A stretch of DNA of 64,000 nucleotides from Streptomyces flavofungini (GTDB lineage Bacteria > Actinomycetota > Actinomycetes > Streptomycetales > Streptomycetaceae): positions 992,001 through 1,056,000 of the forward strand of contig NZ_CP128846.1 in NCBI RefSeq assembly GCF_030388665.1. The letters are read 5' to 3'. A program made the translations under genes and the position numbers. This document shows, piece after piece, positions 26,467-35,490 of the stretch (position 1 is its first letter; each line of letters begins with the position of its first letter). A model generated the notes under the pieces. The model saw only the letters and a program-made list of their open reading frames with translations, was not told where the DNA came from and did not search any database.

Positions 26467-27663
26467 ATGGCGCATGCTCGGCATTACATACTCGCCGCCG
26501 CCGCGGCGACAGCCCTGGTGGCCACGACCGGCGCCACCGGCGCACAAGCCGACGCTCCCCCCACGCCGCGCTACGAACCGCGGATGATCGAGGCTCTGGC
26601 CGACTCCCTCGGCGTGAGCGACTCCGCCGCCGTACGACACCTCGACGATCAGGCCTCCCAGCAGCGCAGACTCGACCGGCTCCGGCAGGACGGCGTCCGT
26701 ACGGACGGCGCGTTCTTCGACGCGAAGGGCACCCTGACGGTGAACGTCGGTGCCGCCCGTGAGGCGAAGAAGGTGCGCGCCACCGGCCTGACCGCCCGCA
26801 TCCCGAGCCGGGGCGAGGCCGAGCTGAACCGCATCACCGCCGCACTCGACAAGGCCGCCGCGAAGCGGGTACCGACCGGCGTCGCCTCCTGGGAGGCCGA
26901 CCTGGCCTCCGACCGGGTCAAGGTCACCGTGACCGACTCCTCGACCCCGGCGGCGCGCGCCTTCCTCAAGGAGGCCCGCGGCCACGGGGACGCCGTCCGC
27001 GTCGTCAAGAGCGACCGCGAGCTCCAGGCGAAGGCGGCCGTCGCGCCGGGCAGTCGGATGAACATCAACAACAACCCGGGCTCGTGGTGTTCGGTCGGCT
27101 TCGGCGCGAAGAACTCCTCCGGCCGGCAGTACCTGGTCACCGCGGGCCACTGCGTGACCGGCAACCCGGGCCTGTACTTCAACGGCTCGAAGTTCGCCTC
27201 CGGCTCGACGACCCGCTTCGCGCTCGGCCGCGACAGCGTGGACATGGGCCTGGCGACGGTCGATGCCGGCTCCTCCATCACGACGTCGGTCGGCACCTGG
27301 GGCAACGGCGCCTCGGTCGCGGTGCGGGGCAGCCAGCGCGCGGCGGTCGGCGCGAGCCTCTGCAAGTCCGGCTCGACGACCGGCTGGACCTGCGGCAAGG
27401 TCAACGCCTACAACGTCACCGTGACCTACACCGACCGCAACGGCGGCCCGGACACCGTGGTCAGGGGCCTCGGCCGGTCCACGGTCTGCGTCGAGGGCGG
27501 CGACAGCGGCGGGGCGTACATCGCGGGCAACCAGGCCCAGGGCATGACCTCGGGCGGCCCGACGAATCAGTCCTGCGGCGGGGTGAACGACCAGGGCTCG
27601 TCGTACTTCCAGCCGTTGGACGACACGCTGCGGTACTACGGCCTGACCCTCAACACCAACTGA
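26467..27663 (+). CDS. secreted streptogrisin-like S1 serine protease with pro-region
   Basis: 398 residues. Sec signal peptide (about 1-30) and a long pro-region (about 31-195) of the alpha-lytic protease type needed for folding. The mature chymotrypsin-fold domain begins near residue 198. Catalytic triad: His in VTAGHC, Asp in DSVDMGL, Ser in EGGDSGGAY. Cys pairs at SWCSVGF/GHCV, SLCKSG/WTCGK and TVCVEGG/QSCGG fit three disulfides. ATG 26467 has AAAGG upstream; a TTG at 26452 is a less likely start. Exported protein-degrading enzyme; expression is probably controlled through the palindromes just upstream. Confidence 0.93.
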   Translation: MAHARHYILAAAAATALVATTGATGAQADAPPTPRYEPRMIEALADSLGVSDSAAVRHLDDQASQQRRLDRLRQDGVRTDGAFFDAKGTLTVNVGAAREAKKVRATGLTARIPSRGEAELNRITAALDKAAAKRVPTGVASWEADLASDRVKVTVTDSSTPAARAFLKEARGHGDAVRVVKSDRELQAKAAVAPGSRMNINNNPGSWCSVGFGAKNSSGRQYLVTAGHCVTGNPGLYFNGSKFASGSTTRFALGRDSVDMGLATVDAGSSITTSVGTWGNGASVAVRGSQRAAVGASLCKSGSTTGWTCGKVNAYNVTVTYTDRNGGPDTVVRGLGRSTVCVEGGDSGGAYIAGNQAQGMTSGGPTNQSCGGVNDQGSSYFQPLDDTLRYYGLTLNTN

Positions 27664-27702
27664 GGCGGCTCGCCGCGGCCCCCGCCGGTCCCCTCCGCCT
27701 CC

Positions 27703-28584
27703 TCACTGGTCCCTTCGGTCCACGCTGAACACAGTGACCGCCACGGCGGCCAGCGCCCACACCGCGTACACGGTCCAGGCCCCGCCCATCGACCACGGGT
27801 ACTCCCCCAGGTGCCCGCCGGGCTCGGTCAGCCGTCGCCACGCGGGGTAGGGCAGGGCGTGGGCGATGAGGACCGACCAGTAGCGGTCGGGGCTGACGAC
27901 CATGGGCAGCACCAGGAGCGTCACGACAGTGGCGATCATGGTGCTGCCCATGTGGCGCAGGAGCATGCCGAGCGCCATGCCCGTCAGCGCGGCGATGGGG
28001 GTGAGCAGCGCCGACGCCAGGACGACGCGCAGGGCGCCGGGGTGGTCGAGGGAGACTCCGAGGTCTCGGGCGGACAGGATCGCCTGCGTCGAGAAGAAGG
28101 ACACGAAGGCGACGAGCGCGCCGAACACGGTGGTCACCGCGGCGACCACGGCGGCCTTGGCCGTCATCACCGCGCGGCGGGCGGGCACGGCCGCGAACGT
28201 CGTGCGGATCAGCCCGGTGCCGTACTCCCCCACGACCGTCACGGCGCCGATCGCCCCGGCGGCGAGGAGGTGGATCATGGCGGCGTTGGTGGTGAAGGCT
28301 TCGGCGAGGGGGAGGCCGTCGCGGACGAAACGGTCCGCGTCACCCGGGGCCGCGTCGGTCCAGGAGCTGTACGTGTCGTACGCCTGGCCCACGTTGAAGC
28401 CGATCACGGCGAGCGCGGTCACCAGATACGCCCACGGCGTGGACCGCAGCGACCAGAGCTTCAGCCACTCCGCGGCGAGGAGGTCGCGGAAGCGGGCGGC
28501 GGGCTCGCCGGTCACCTCAGCCGGGTGCGGGGTGGTGCCGGTGGTGGCTTCCGATGCGGTGCCTGAGGCGGTTCGTGACGTCAT
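27703..28584 (-). CDS. ABC-2 type exporter permease
   Basis: 293 residues with about six membrane helices after a 40-residue polar N-terminus, typical of ABC-2 permeases (EWLKLWSLRSTPWAYLVTAL, then VVGEYGTGLIRTTF). It forms the membrane part of an exporter with the ATPase encoded just upstream; its ATG overlaps that gene's stop (ATGA). GGGAG lies seven bases before the start. The adjacent, divergent histidine kinase and regulator pair suggests induction by its substrate, perhaps a cell-envelope drug or lipid; this is inference from common gene order. Confidence 0.87.
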   Translation of the reverse strand: MTSRTASGTASEATTGTTPHPAEVTGEPAARFRDLLAAEWLKLWSLRSTPWAYLVTALAVIGFNVGQAYDTYSSWTDAAPGDADRFVRDGLPLAEAFTTNAAMIHLLAAGAIGAVTVVGEYGTGLIRTTFAAVPARRAVMTAKAAVVAAVTTVFGALVAFVSFFSTQAILSARDLGVSLDHPGALRVVLASALLTPIAALTGMALGMLLRHMGSTMIATVVTLLVLPMVVSPDRYWSVLIAHALPYPAWRRLTEPGGHLGEYPWSMGGAWTVYAVWALAAVAVTVFSVDRRDQ

Positions 28585-29492
28585 CGTGCTTCTCCCGCGG
28601 GGTATTCGACGCTGTCGGCGGTGAGTTCCATGAAGGCCTCCTCCAGGGACGCCGAGCGTGGGGCCAGTTCGTGCAGCGGCAGGGCGTGCCGGCAGGCGAG
28701 GTCGCCGACGCGGGCCGCGTCCAGGCCGGTGACGGTGAGCAGCGGCCCTTCCTGGTGGACCACGGCTCCCTCGGCGGTGAGGACCTGAGCCAGGTCCGCG
28801 GCGCGCGGGGTGCGCACGGTGACGTTCGCCCCGGTGCCGCGGGCCGCGAACCGCGTGAGGCTCTCGGCCGCGATCAGCTCGCCGCGCCCGATGACGATCA
28901 GTTCGTCGGCCGTGTTCTCCATCTCGGACATCAGATGGCTGGAGACGAAGACGGTGCGGCCCTCGGCGGCCAGGCGCCGGAACAGGCCGCGCACCCACAG
29001 CACACCCTCCGGGTCGAGGCCGTTGAGCGGCTCGTCGAAGAGGAGCACCGGCGGGTCGCCGAGCAGGGCGGCGGCGATGCCGAGGCGCTGGCGCATGCCG
29101 AGCGAGAACCCCGCGATGCGGCGGCGCCCCGCCGCGCCCGCGAGCCCGACCTCGGCCAGGACCTCGTCCACACGGCCGCGCGGGATGCGGTTGGAGCGGG
29201 CGAGCACGGCGAGGTGCGCGGCCGCGCTGCGGCCGCCGTGCATGTCGCCCGCGTCGAGCAGCGCGCCCACGTGGCGCAGGCCGCGGGGCCGGTCCCGGAA
29301 GGGGCGGCCGCCGACGGTGACGGAGCCGCCCGTCGGGTCGTTCAGGCCGAGGATCATGCGCAGGGTGGTGGACTTGCCGGCGCCGTTCGGCCCGAGGAAG
29401 CCCGTGACATATCCGGGTCGCACCGTGAAGGACAGGTCCTTCACGGCCGTCGTCGCGCCGTAGCGCTTCGTCAGGTCCTTGACTTCGATCAT
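28581..29492 (-). CDS. ABC exporter ATP-binding protein
   Basis: 303 residues. Walker A GPNGAGKST (about 39-47), Q-loop region, signature FSLGMRQRLGIA, Walker B VLLFDEPLNGLDP, H-loop VSSHLMSEME. A C-terminal extension of about 90 residues is typical of drug/lantibiotic-type ABC-2 ATPases. ATG 29492 begins the domain (MIEVKDLTKRYG); its ribosome site is weak. It powers the permease whose gene overlaps its stop codon. Confidence 0.9.
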   Translation of the reverse strand: MIEVKDLTKRYGATTAVKDLSFTVRPGYVTGFLGPNGAGKSTTLRMILGLNDPTGGSVTVGGRPFRDRPRGLRHVGALLDAGDMHGGRSAAAHLAVLARSNRIPRGRVDEVLAEVGLAGAAGRRRIAGFSLGMRQRLGIAAALLGDPPVLLFDEPLNGLDPEGVLWVRGLFRRLAAEGRTVFVSSHLMSEMENTADELIVIGRGELIAAESLTRFAARGTGANVTVRTPRAADLAQVLTAEGAVVHQEGPLLTVTGLDAARVGDLACRHALPLHELAPRSASLEEAFMELTADSVEYPAGEAR

Positions 29493-29613
29493 GCGTTCAA
29501 CGGTGCCCGGGGCGGGGCCCGTCCCGCATCGGCCCGCCGCCGACAATCCGGGCCGCCCGGTGTCGACCCTGGTTGTACACCCGTGGGCCGATTCCCGCCG
29601 CTGAGCAGGCGAT

Positions 29614-29619
29614 TACGAT
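29614..29619 (+). promoter_or_regulatory. -10 element of probable leaderless promoter
   Basis: TACGAT, then six bases, then ATG 29626 of the histidine kinase; no ribosome site is present. Confidence 0.5.
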
Positions 29620-29625
29620 GCCGAC

Positions 29626-30837
29626 ATGTCCGTGACACCACCACCGCAGCCCTCGTTCAAGCGTGTGCCGCCGAGTACGTGGACGGCGCTGGCCTGGTGG
29701 GTGGGGTCGGCGCTCACGTTCCTCTTCCGGTTCCGGCTCCCGGGTGAGGCCGAGCCCGCGCAGCAGGGCGTGCTCTTCTTCCGCTGGGACGGCATGGCGA
29801 CGCTGGCCGTGGCCACACTGCTTGCCTTCGCCGGCAGCCTGCGCCTGAACCGTCGCCCGCTGTCCGGTCTCTTCCTGATCCTGCTCGCCTCGGTGGTCGC
29901 CTCGACGCCCCTGAGCGTGGCCGAGATCCCGCTGCTCCAGTTCATCGCGGCCGACGTGGCGCTGTACGTCATCGCCGCGTCCCGGCCGCGCGGGACCGGC
30001 CTCGCCGCGCTCTCCATGGCGCTCGGCACCCTCGCCGGATATCTGCTCACCCGCCTGGTCTTCGGCTGGGTCGTCGGGACCTCGGCGGAGCTGACCGTCG
30101 CGCTGACGGCCGTCGTCGCCTGGCTCCTCGGCGACGCGGCGCACCAGTCACGCCGCCACGCCGACCAGCTGCGCGAGCAAACCGCGGCCCAGGCCGTCAC
30201 GGCCGAACGGCTCCGCATCGCACGCGAGTTGCACGACATGGTCGCGCACAGCATCGGCATCATCGCCCTCCAGTCCGGCGCGGCGCGGCGCGTCATGGGC
30301 ACCCAGCCCGAGCAGGCCCGCGGCGCCCTCGGCGAGATCGAGAAGGCGAGCCGCGAAACCCTCTCCGGCCTGCGCCGCATGCTCGGCGCGCTGCGCACCG
30401 CGGAGCCGGGCAGGGCCCAGGAGGCGGCCCCGCTCGACCCCGGACTCGGCCTCGCCGACGTGGACCGGCTCGCGCGGACCACCACGGCCGCGGGCGTGCG
30501 CGTCGAGGTGCGCTGGCTCGGCGAACTCCGTCCGGTGCCGCCGGAGATCGACGTGTCGGCGTACCGCATCATCCAGGAGGCCGTCACCAACGTGGTCCGG
30601 CACGCGGGCACCAGCTCCTGCCGGGTGACGGTCGAGAGCCGCGAGCGCGACCTGGCCATCGAGGTGCTCGACAACGGCACCGGCACCGGCGCGGTCCCCG
30701 AAGCGGGCTCCGGCTACGGCCTGCTCGGGATGCGCGAGCGGGTCGGCCTGCTGCACGGCGAGTTCTCGGCGCTGCCGCGTCCCGAGGGCGGCTTCCGGGT
30801 CGCCGCGCGGCTGCCCGTCCCGGAGGTCGCGCGATGA
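29626..30837 (+). CDS. NarL/DesK-type sensor histidine kinase
   Basis: 403 residues. Five or six membrane helices (about 20-170) with short loops indicate sensing within the membrane. A HisKA_3 dimerisation domain follows, with His203 in ARELHDMVAHS, and a HATPase domain (about 300-400; EAVTNVVRHA, DNGTGTG, GYGLLGMRERV). It phosphorylates the regulator encoded next; the stop overlaps that gene's start (ATGA). Divergent from the ABC exporter, its probable target. Confidence 0.92.
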   Translation: MSVTPPPQPSFKRVPPSTWTALAWWVGSALTFLFRFRLPGEAEPAQQGVLFFRWDGMATLAVATLLAFAGSLRLNRRPLSGLFLILLASVVASTPLSVAEIPLLQFIAADVALYVIAASRPRGTGLAALSMALGTLAGYLLTRLVFGWVVGTSAELTVALTAVVAWLLGDAAHQSRRHADQLREQTAAQAVTAERLRIARELHDMVAHSIGIIALQSGAARRVMGTQPEQARGALGEIEKASRETLSGLRRMLGALRTAEPGRAQEAAPLDPGLGLADVDRLARTTTAAGVRVEVRWLGELRPVPPEIDVSAYRIIQEAVTNVVRHAGTSSCRVTVESRERDLAIEVLDNGTGTGAVPEAGSGYGLLGMRERVGLLHGEFSALPRPEGGFRVAARLPVPEVAR

Positions 30838-31490
30838 CCGTGCGGGTCCTGCTGGCCGACGACCAGCCGCTGGTGCGCACCGCGCTGCAGATGGTCATCA
30901 CCGAGGCCGACGACCTCGAAGTCGTCGGCGAGGCCGGGAACGGCGCCGAGGCGGTGCGGCTCACCGCGGAACTCGGCCCCGACGTCGTGGTCATGGACAT
31001 CCGCATGCCCGGCATGGACGGCATCGAGGCCACCCGCCTGATCACCGAGTCCACGGACGCCACCCGGATCGTCGTCCTGACGACGTTCGACGACGACGAC
31101 TACGTCTACGGGGCGCTGCGCGCGGGGGCCTCCGGGTTCCTCGTCAAGGACATGGCCCTCGACGAGATCCTGGCCGCCGTCCGGGTCGTCGCCGCCGGGG
31201 ACGGCCTGATCGCGCCGAGCGTCACCGGGCGCCTGATCAAGGAGTTCGCGGACCGTCCCACGGCCGCGCCGCCGCCACCGGACGTCGCGGGCATCACGGA
31301 CCGTGAACGCGAGGTCCTGACCCTCGTCGGCGGTGGCCTGTCCAATTCCGAGATCGCCGAGCGGCTGCACATCAGCGTCGCCACCGCGAAGACGTACGTG
31401 ACGCGCCTGCTCGCCAAGCTGGCCGCCCGCGACCGGGTCCAGCTCGTGATCATCGCGTACGAGACGGGTCTGGTCTCGCCGCCCCGCTGA
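30834..31490 (+). CDS. NarL/FixJ-type response regulator
   Basis: 218 residues. Receiver domain (1-120) with Asp9/Asp10, phospho-acceptor Asp55 in VVVMDIRMPGMDG, Thr in VLTTF and Lys in FLVKDM. A linker leads to a LuxR helix-turn-helix (about 152-212; ITDREREVLTLVGGGLSNSEIAERL). It is translationally coupled to the kinase and likely regulates the neighbouring ABC exporter genes. Confidence 0.93.
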   Translation: MTVRVLLADDQPLVRTALQMVITEADDLEVVGEAGNGAEAVRLTAELGPDVVVMDIRMPGMDGIEATRLITESTDATRIVVLTTFDDDDYVYGALRAGASGFLVKDMALDEILAAVRVVAAGDGLIAPSVTGRLIKEFADRPTAAPPPPDVAGITDREREVLTLVGGGLSNSEIAERLHISVATAKTYVTRLLAKLAARDRVQLVIIAYETGLVSPPR

Positions 31491-31563
31491 ACCGGGCGGC
31501 GGCCGTCGGGCCCGCGGCGGCCACCGAGCGGCGCCCGGGCTCACTGCCCGTCACAATGGAGAG

Positions 31564-33006
31564 GTGGAGTGGTTCACGGCGGACTCGTACTGGTTGAGCC
31601 GTCTGGTGTTCCAGCGGGTCCTCGCTGCGGTGTACCTCGTCGCCTTCCTGGGCGCCGCGTTGCAGTTCCGTGCGCTCATCGGCGAGCGCGGCATGCTGCC
31701 CGTGCCCCGGTTCGTCGCGGAGGTGCCGTTCCGCAGGGCCCCGAGCGTCTTCCACTTCCACTACTCGGACCGGTTCTTCGCGCTGTGGGCCTGGACGGGG
31801 TGCGCGGTGGCGATGGCGCTGCTCGCGGGCGTCGACGGGCTGCTGCCGCTGTGGGGTGCGATGCTGCTGTGGCTGGTGCCGTGGGTGCTGTATGTGTCCG
31901 TCGTGAACGTGGGGCAGACGTGGTACGGCTTCGGCTGGGAGTCGCTGCTCCTGGAGGTGGGCTTCCTCGCCGTGTTCCTCGCGGGGGACGACGTCGGGCC
32001 GCCGGTGCTCGTGCTGTTCCTGCTGCGCTGGGTGCTGTTCCGGGTCGAGTTCGGCGCCGGTCTCATCAAGATGCGCGGCGACCCGTGCTGGCGCGAGCTG
32101 ACCTGCCTGTACTTCCACCATGAGACGCAGCCGATGCCGGGGCCGCTGAGCTGGTTCTTCCACCGGCTGCCGCGGCCGCTGCACCGCGTGGAGGCGGCCG
32201 CCAACCACGTCACCCAACTCGCCGTGCCCTTCCTGCTGTTCACCCCGCAGCCGATCGCGACGGGCGCCGCACTCCTGATGGCCGCCACCCAGCTGTGGCT
32301 GGTCCTGTCCGGCAACTTCTCCTGGCTGAACTGGCTGACGATCGCGCTCGCCCTCAGCGCCGTCGACTTCCGCCGCCTGGTCGGCGACGCGGCGGCCCCG
32401 CCCGCGGACCTCGCTTCTCCCCCGCTCTGGTACGAGATCCTGGTCATCGCCGTCACGGCGGGACTCCTCGCCCTGAGCTACCGCCCGGCCCGCAATCTCC
32501 TCTCCCGGCGGCAGGTCATGAACCGCTCCTTCGACCCGCTGCACCTGGTCAACGCCTACGGCGCGTTCGGCAGCGTCAGCCGGGTGCGGCACGAGGTCGT
32601 CATCGAGGGGACGTCGGACCCGGTGCCCCGGGCGGACTCCCCATGGCGGGAGTACGAGTTCAAGGGCAAGCCCGGTGATGTGCGGCGGTGGCCGCGCCAG
32701 TTCGCTCCGTACCATCTGCGGCTCGACTGGATGATGTGGTTCGCGGCGCTCTCGCCCGGCTACGCGCACGGGTGGTTCGGTCCGCTGGTGGAGCGGCTGC
32801 TCGCCGGGGACAGGGACACGCTGCGCCTGCTGCGCCACTGCCCCTTCCCCGACCGGCCGCCGCTCCACGTGCGGGCCCGGCTGTACCGCTACCGCTGCAC
32901 GACGTGGCGTGAGCTGCGCGCGACGGGCGCGTGCTGGGAGCGGACGTACGTACGGGAGTTCCTGCCGCCGACGCGGCTCGATCGGGCCGCGCCGTCGGAC
33001 AGGTGA
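31564..33006 (+). CDS. lipase maturation factor (LMF1) family membrane protein
   Basis: 480 residues. About six to eight membrane helices in the first 320 residues, then a soluble C-terminal domain (about 330-470). Family marks include VQTWYGFGWE-like NVGQTWYGFGWESLLLEVGF, FRVEFGAGLIKMRGDPCWRELTCLYFHHETQPMP (both seen in parts), and the later YEFKGKPGDVRRWP and RLDWMMWFAALSP. In animals LMF1 helps lipases fold in the ER; in actinomycetes its role is not settled, perhaps folding of exported enzymes. GTG 31564 follows GGAGAG closely, with CACAAT just upstream. Confidence 0.88.
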   Translation: MEWFTADSYWLSRLVFQRVLAAVYLVAFLGAALQFRALIGERGMLPVPRFVAEVPFRRAPSVFHFHYSDRFFALWAWTGCAVAMALLAGVDGLLPLWGAMLLWLVPWVLYVSVVNVGQTWYGFGWESLLLEVGFLAVFLAGDDVGPPVLVLFLLRWVLFRVEFGAGLIKMRGDPCWRELTCLYFHHETQPMPGPLSWFFHRLPRPLHRVEAAANHVTQLAVPFLLFTPQPIATGAALLMAATQLWLVLSGNFSWLNWLTIALALSAVDFRRLVGDAAAPPADLASPPLWYEILVIAVTAGLLALSYRPARNLLSRRQVMNRSFDPLHLVNAYGAFGSVSRVRHEVVIEGTSDPVPRADSPWREYEFKGKPGDVRRWPRQFAPYHLRLDWMMWFAALSPGYAHGWFGPLVERLLAGDRDTLRLLRHCPFPDRPPLHVRARLYRYRCTTWRELRATGACWERTYVREFLPPTRLDRAAPSDR

Positions 33007-33263
33007 ACTCACGAGGCCCCGACAGGTGGTCTCACCAGGCCGGCGCCTCCGCGACCTCCTTGGGGTTCGGTCCGCCGCGGATGACAGGAGTAAAGCGGCC
33101 CTCGCCTACGCCCGCAGCGGGTCCGGCCGGACCCGCCCGGGACGGAGCGCACTCGCGGGCGAACGCACCACCTCCTCCGTCGGATCCCTTGGCCCAGCAG
33201 GCCACGCCGGCCAGTCGGGTCCGCCGGCCAGGAGGGGCCTCCTCTCAGGTGAAGGCCCGCCTC
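33007..33263. other. 257-bp spacer between convergent genes
   Basis: No firm gene. On the minus strand a frame ending at a TGA (33032-33034) reads like a protein end (ending VAEAPAW after a Gly-rich stretch), but it lacks a start with a ribosome site. Near 33230-33280 there are repeated CCTCTCAGG/AGGAGGGGCC blocks able to form hairpins. Confidence 0.4.
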
Positions 33264-34154
33264 TCAGGAGGGGCCCGCCGGGCAGGAGGAGCCCGCCGCT
33301 GCTTCCGGCAGCCCGTACACCCGTCGCGCCGTCCCCGCGAAGACCTCCGCACGCTCGGCGGCGCTCAGCTCGGCCGTCAACGACCGTGCCGCGTCGATGA
33401 CTTCGCCGTACGTGGCCGCGAGGTCCGACACCGGCCAGTCCGAGCCGAACATCAGCCGGGTGGGGCCGAACGCCTCCAGCGCCGTGTCCGCGTACGGCCG
33501 CAGCGCCGCCACCGTCCAGGACTCCCAGTCGGCCTCGGTCACCAGGCCGGACAGCTTGGCCACGGTGTTCGGCAGGGACGCGAAGGCGCGCAGGGAGGCC
33601 GTCCAGGGTTCGAGGGCGCCGGAGGCGATGGGCGGCTTGCCCAGGTGGTCGAGCACGAAGGTGACGTGCGGCATGCGCGCGGCCGCCTCGGCGCACATCG
33701 GGAGCTGGTCGGGGCGCACCACGAGGTCGTGCACGAGGCCCGCGTCCGCCAGGGCGGCGAGCCCGCGCCGCACGTCCGCGCGCAGCAGCCACTGCGGGTC
33801 GGGGTCGGACTGCACCTGGTGGCGGATGCCCACCAGGTGGGCGCCGCCCGGCAGTTCGGCGAGCGCGGCCAGGGTGTCGGCGACGTCGGGGCGGGTCAGG
33901 TCGGTCCAGCCCACGACCCCGGCGATCAGGTCGCATTCCGCGGCGAGGGCCAGGAACTCCGGGGTCTCCTCGGCCACGGTGACGGTCTGCACGAGGACCG
34001 TGGCGACGACTCCGGCAGCGTGCGCGTGCGGCGCGAGGTCGTCGACGGTGAAGGTCCGCCGGATCGGGGCGAGGGCGGGCCCGGTGATCCAGTCCTGGTC
34101 GCGCACGGCGAGGTCCCACACGTGGTGGTGGGCGTCGACGACCGCGTGTGTCAC
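33264..34154 (-). CDS. amidohydrolase-2 family lactonase (L-fucono-1,5-lactonase-like)
   Basis: 296 residues of the COG3618 amidohydrolase family. N-terminal metal motif DAHHHVWD, then VGWTDL, VLDHLGKPP and the late MFGSDWPV metal Asp. In fucose oxidation clusters this enzyme opens L-fucono-lactone to L-fuconate, and its company (FucD, SDR, aldo/keto reductase, mutarotase) supports that role here. GTG 34154 overlaps the mutarotase stop (GTGA) and has GGGAA upstream; an in-frame ATG at 34166 lacks a ribosome site. Last gene of the fucose-type operon. Confidence 0.85.
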   Translation of the reverse strand: MTHAVVDAHHHVWDLAVRDQDWITGPALAPIRRTFTVDDLAPHAHAAGVVATVLVQTVTVAEETPEFLALAAECDLIAGVVGWTDLTRPDVADTLAALAELPGGAHLVGIRHQVQSDPDPQWLLRADVRRGLAALADAGLVHDLVVRPDQLPMCAEAAARMPHVTFVLDHLGKPPIASGALEPWTASLRAFASLPNTVAKLSGLVTEADWESWTVAALRPYADTALEAFGPTRLMFGSDWPVSDLAATYGEVIDAARSLTAELSAAERAEVFAGTARRVYGLPEAAAGSSCPAGPS

Positions 34155-34465
34155 GGCAGTTCCCATACGACGGGCAGGCCCGCGTCCGCGCCGTCGCCCG
34201 AGTAGTCGTGGACCACGTCGAGCAGCTCCGCCATGCGTGCCTGCCAGGCCACGTTCACGGGCAGCCGCTCCAGCTCGGCGAGGAGGCGGGCGTAGTCGTC
34301 GCACTCCAGGACGTGGAAGAGGTCGGTCCCGCTGCGCCAGATCGTCCAGGACGTGGCACCGGCGGCGCGGATGGCGGCGGTCAGCTCGGCGGGGACCTCG
34401 CGGTGCGCGGCCTCGTACGCCTCGACGCGGTCGGCGCGGACCTTGGTGTGCAGGGCGACTCTCAC
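34151..34465 (-). CDS. L-rhamnose/L-fucose-type mutarotase (DUF718)
   Basis: 104-residue RhaM-family protein (VALHTKVRADRVEAYEAAH...VPAELTAAIRAAG, then WTIWRSGTDLFHVLECDDY). It interconverts alpha and beta anomers of a 6-deoxy sugar, supplying the anomer taken by the dehydrogenase. GTG 34465 overlaps the reductase stop (GTGA) and its own stop overlaps the lactonase start, so it is tightly embedded in the operon. Whether fucose or rhamnose is the natural substrate cannot be read directly; the neighbours favour fucose. Confidence 0.88.
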   Translation of the reverse strand: MRVALHTKVRADRVEAYEAAHREVPAELTAAIRAAGATSWTIWRSGTDLFHVLECDDYARLLAELERLPVNVAWQARMAELLDVVHDYSGDGADAGLPVVWELP

Positions 34466-35490
34466 GGGGCTGCGGCCTTTCCGGTAGGTCCCTCTCCGGG
34501 CACGGGCACCTCGGGCGGCAGGAGGCCCTTCGACCGGGCCTCCGTCCAGAAGTCCGCGGGCACGTCGGCCGCGAACTGCTTGACTGCGTCGGCCACTTGG
34601 CCGGGTGCGTGGATACCGACGAGGACGCTCGCCACCGCCGGGTGACCGAAGGGGAAGGCGAGCGCGGCCGCCCGCAGGGTGGTGTCGTGGCGGCCGGCGA
34701 GTGCCTGCAACGACCGGGCCCGGTCCAGGAGTTCGCCGGGCGCCTCGGTGTAGTCGAACCGCGCCCCCTCCTTCGGGTCGGCGAGGAGACCGGAGTTGAA
34801 GACGCCACCGATGACGACCGACGTGCCGCGCGCGCTCGCGGCGGGCAGCAGCTCGGCCAGTGCCTGGTGGTCGAGGAGGGTGTAGCGGCCCGCGCACAGC
34901 ACGGCGTCGACGTCGGTGTCGCGGACGAAACGGGTCAGCATCTCGGCCTGGTTCATGCCCGCGCCGATGGCGCCCACGACGCCTTCGGCGCGCAGTCGTT
35001 CCAGGGCGGGATAGCCCTCGCGGAAGGCCTCTTCGCCGTGGTTGTCCGGGTCGTGGAGGTAGACGATGTCGACGCGGTCGATGCCGAGGCGTTCCAGGCT
35101 GGACTCGATCGAGCGGCGCACGCCGTCCGCGCTGAAGTCCCATCTCCGCCGGTGGTGGGCGGGCACGGCGAAGCCGCCGTCGGCCAGGTCGTCGCCGGTC
35201 ACCGCCCCGGTCACCGGCTCCAGGATCCGCCCCACCTTCGTGGAGACGGTGTACGCGTCCCGGGGGCGCCCGCGCAGGGCCGCCCCGAGCCTGCGTTCGG
35301 ACAGGCCGAGGCCGTAGTGCGGCGCGGTGTCGAAGTAGCGCATCCCGGCGTCCCAGGCGGAGTTCAGCGCGACGGCGGCGTCCTCGTCGGTGACGGGCGA
35401 GTACAGGTTGCCGATCCCGGCGCCGCCGTACGACAGCTCGCTGACCAGGACGTCGCTGCGGCCGAGCCGTCGGGCCGCTATGCCGCTCAC
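34462..35490 (-). CDS. aldo/keto reductase, probable L-fucose (aldose) 1-dehydrogenase
   Basis: 342-residue TIM-barrel aldo/keto reductase. Active-site marks: FDTAPHYGLGLSERRLG (catalytic Asp and Tyr), STKVGR (Lys), VYLHDPD (His). It resembles D-threo-aldose 1-dehydrogenase / L-fucose dehydrogenase enzymes that oxidise the sugar at C1 to the lactone. This would be the first enzymatic step after mutarotation. GTG 35490 overlaps the SDR stop (GTGA), and the end overlaps the mutarotase start. Confidence 0.86.
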   Translation of the reverse strand: MSGIAARRLGRSDVLVSELSYGGAGIGNLYSPVTDEDAAVALNSAWDAGMRYFDTAPHYGLGLSERRLGAALRGRPRDAYTVSTKVGRILEPVTGAVTGDDLADGGFAVPAHHRRRWDFSADGVRRSIESSLERLGIDRVDIVYLHDPDNHGEEAFREGYPALERLRAEGVVGAIGAGMNQAEMLTRFVRDTDVDAVLCAGRYTLLDHQALAELLPAASARGTSVVIGGVFNSGLLADPKEGARFDYTEAPGELLDRARSLQALAGRHDTTLRAAALAFPFGHPAVASVLVGIHAPGQVADAVKQFAADVPADFWTEARSKGLLPPEVPVPGEGPTGKAAAP

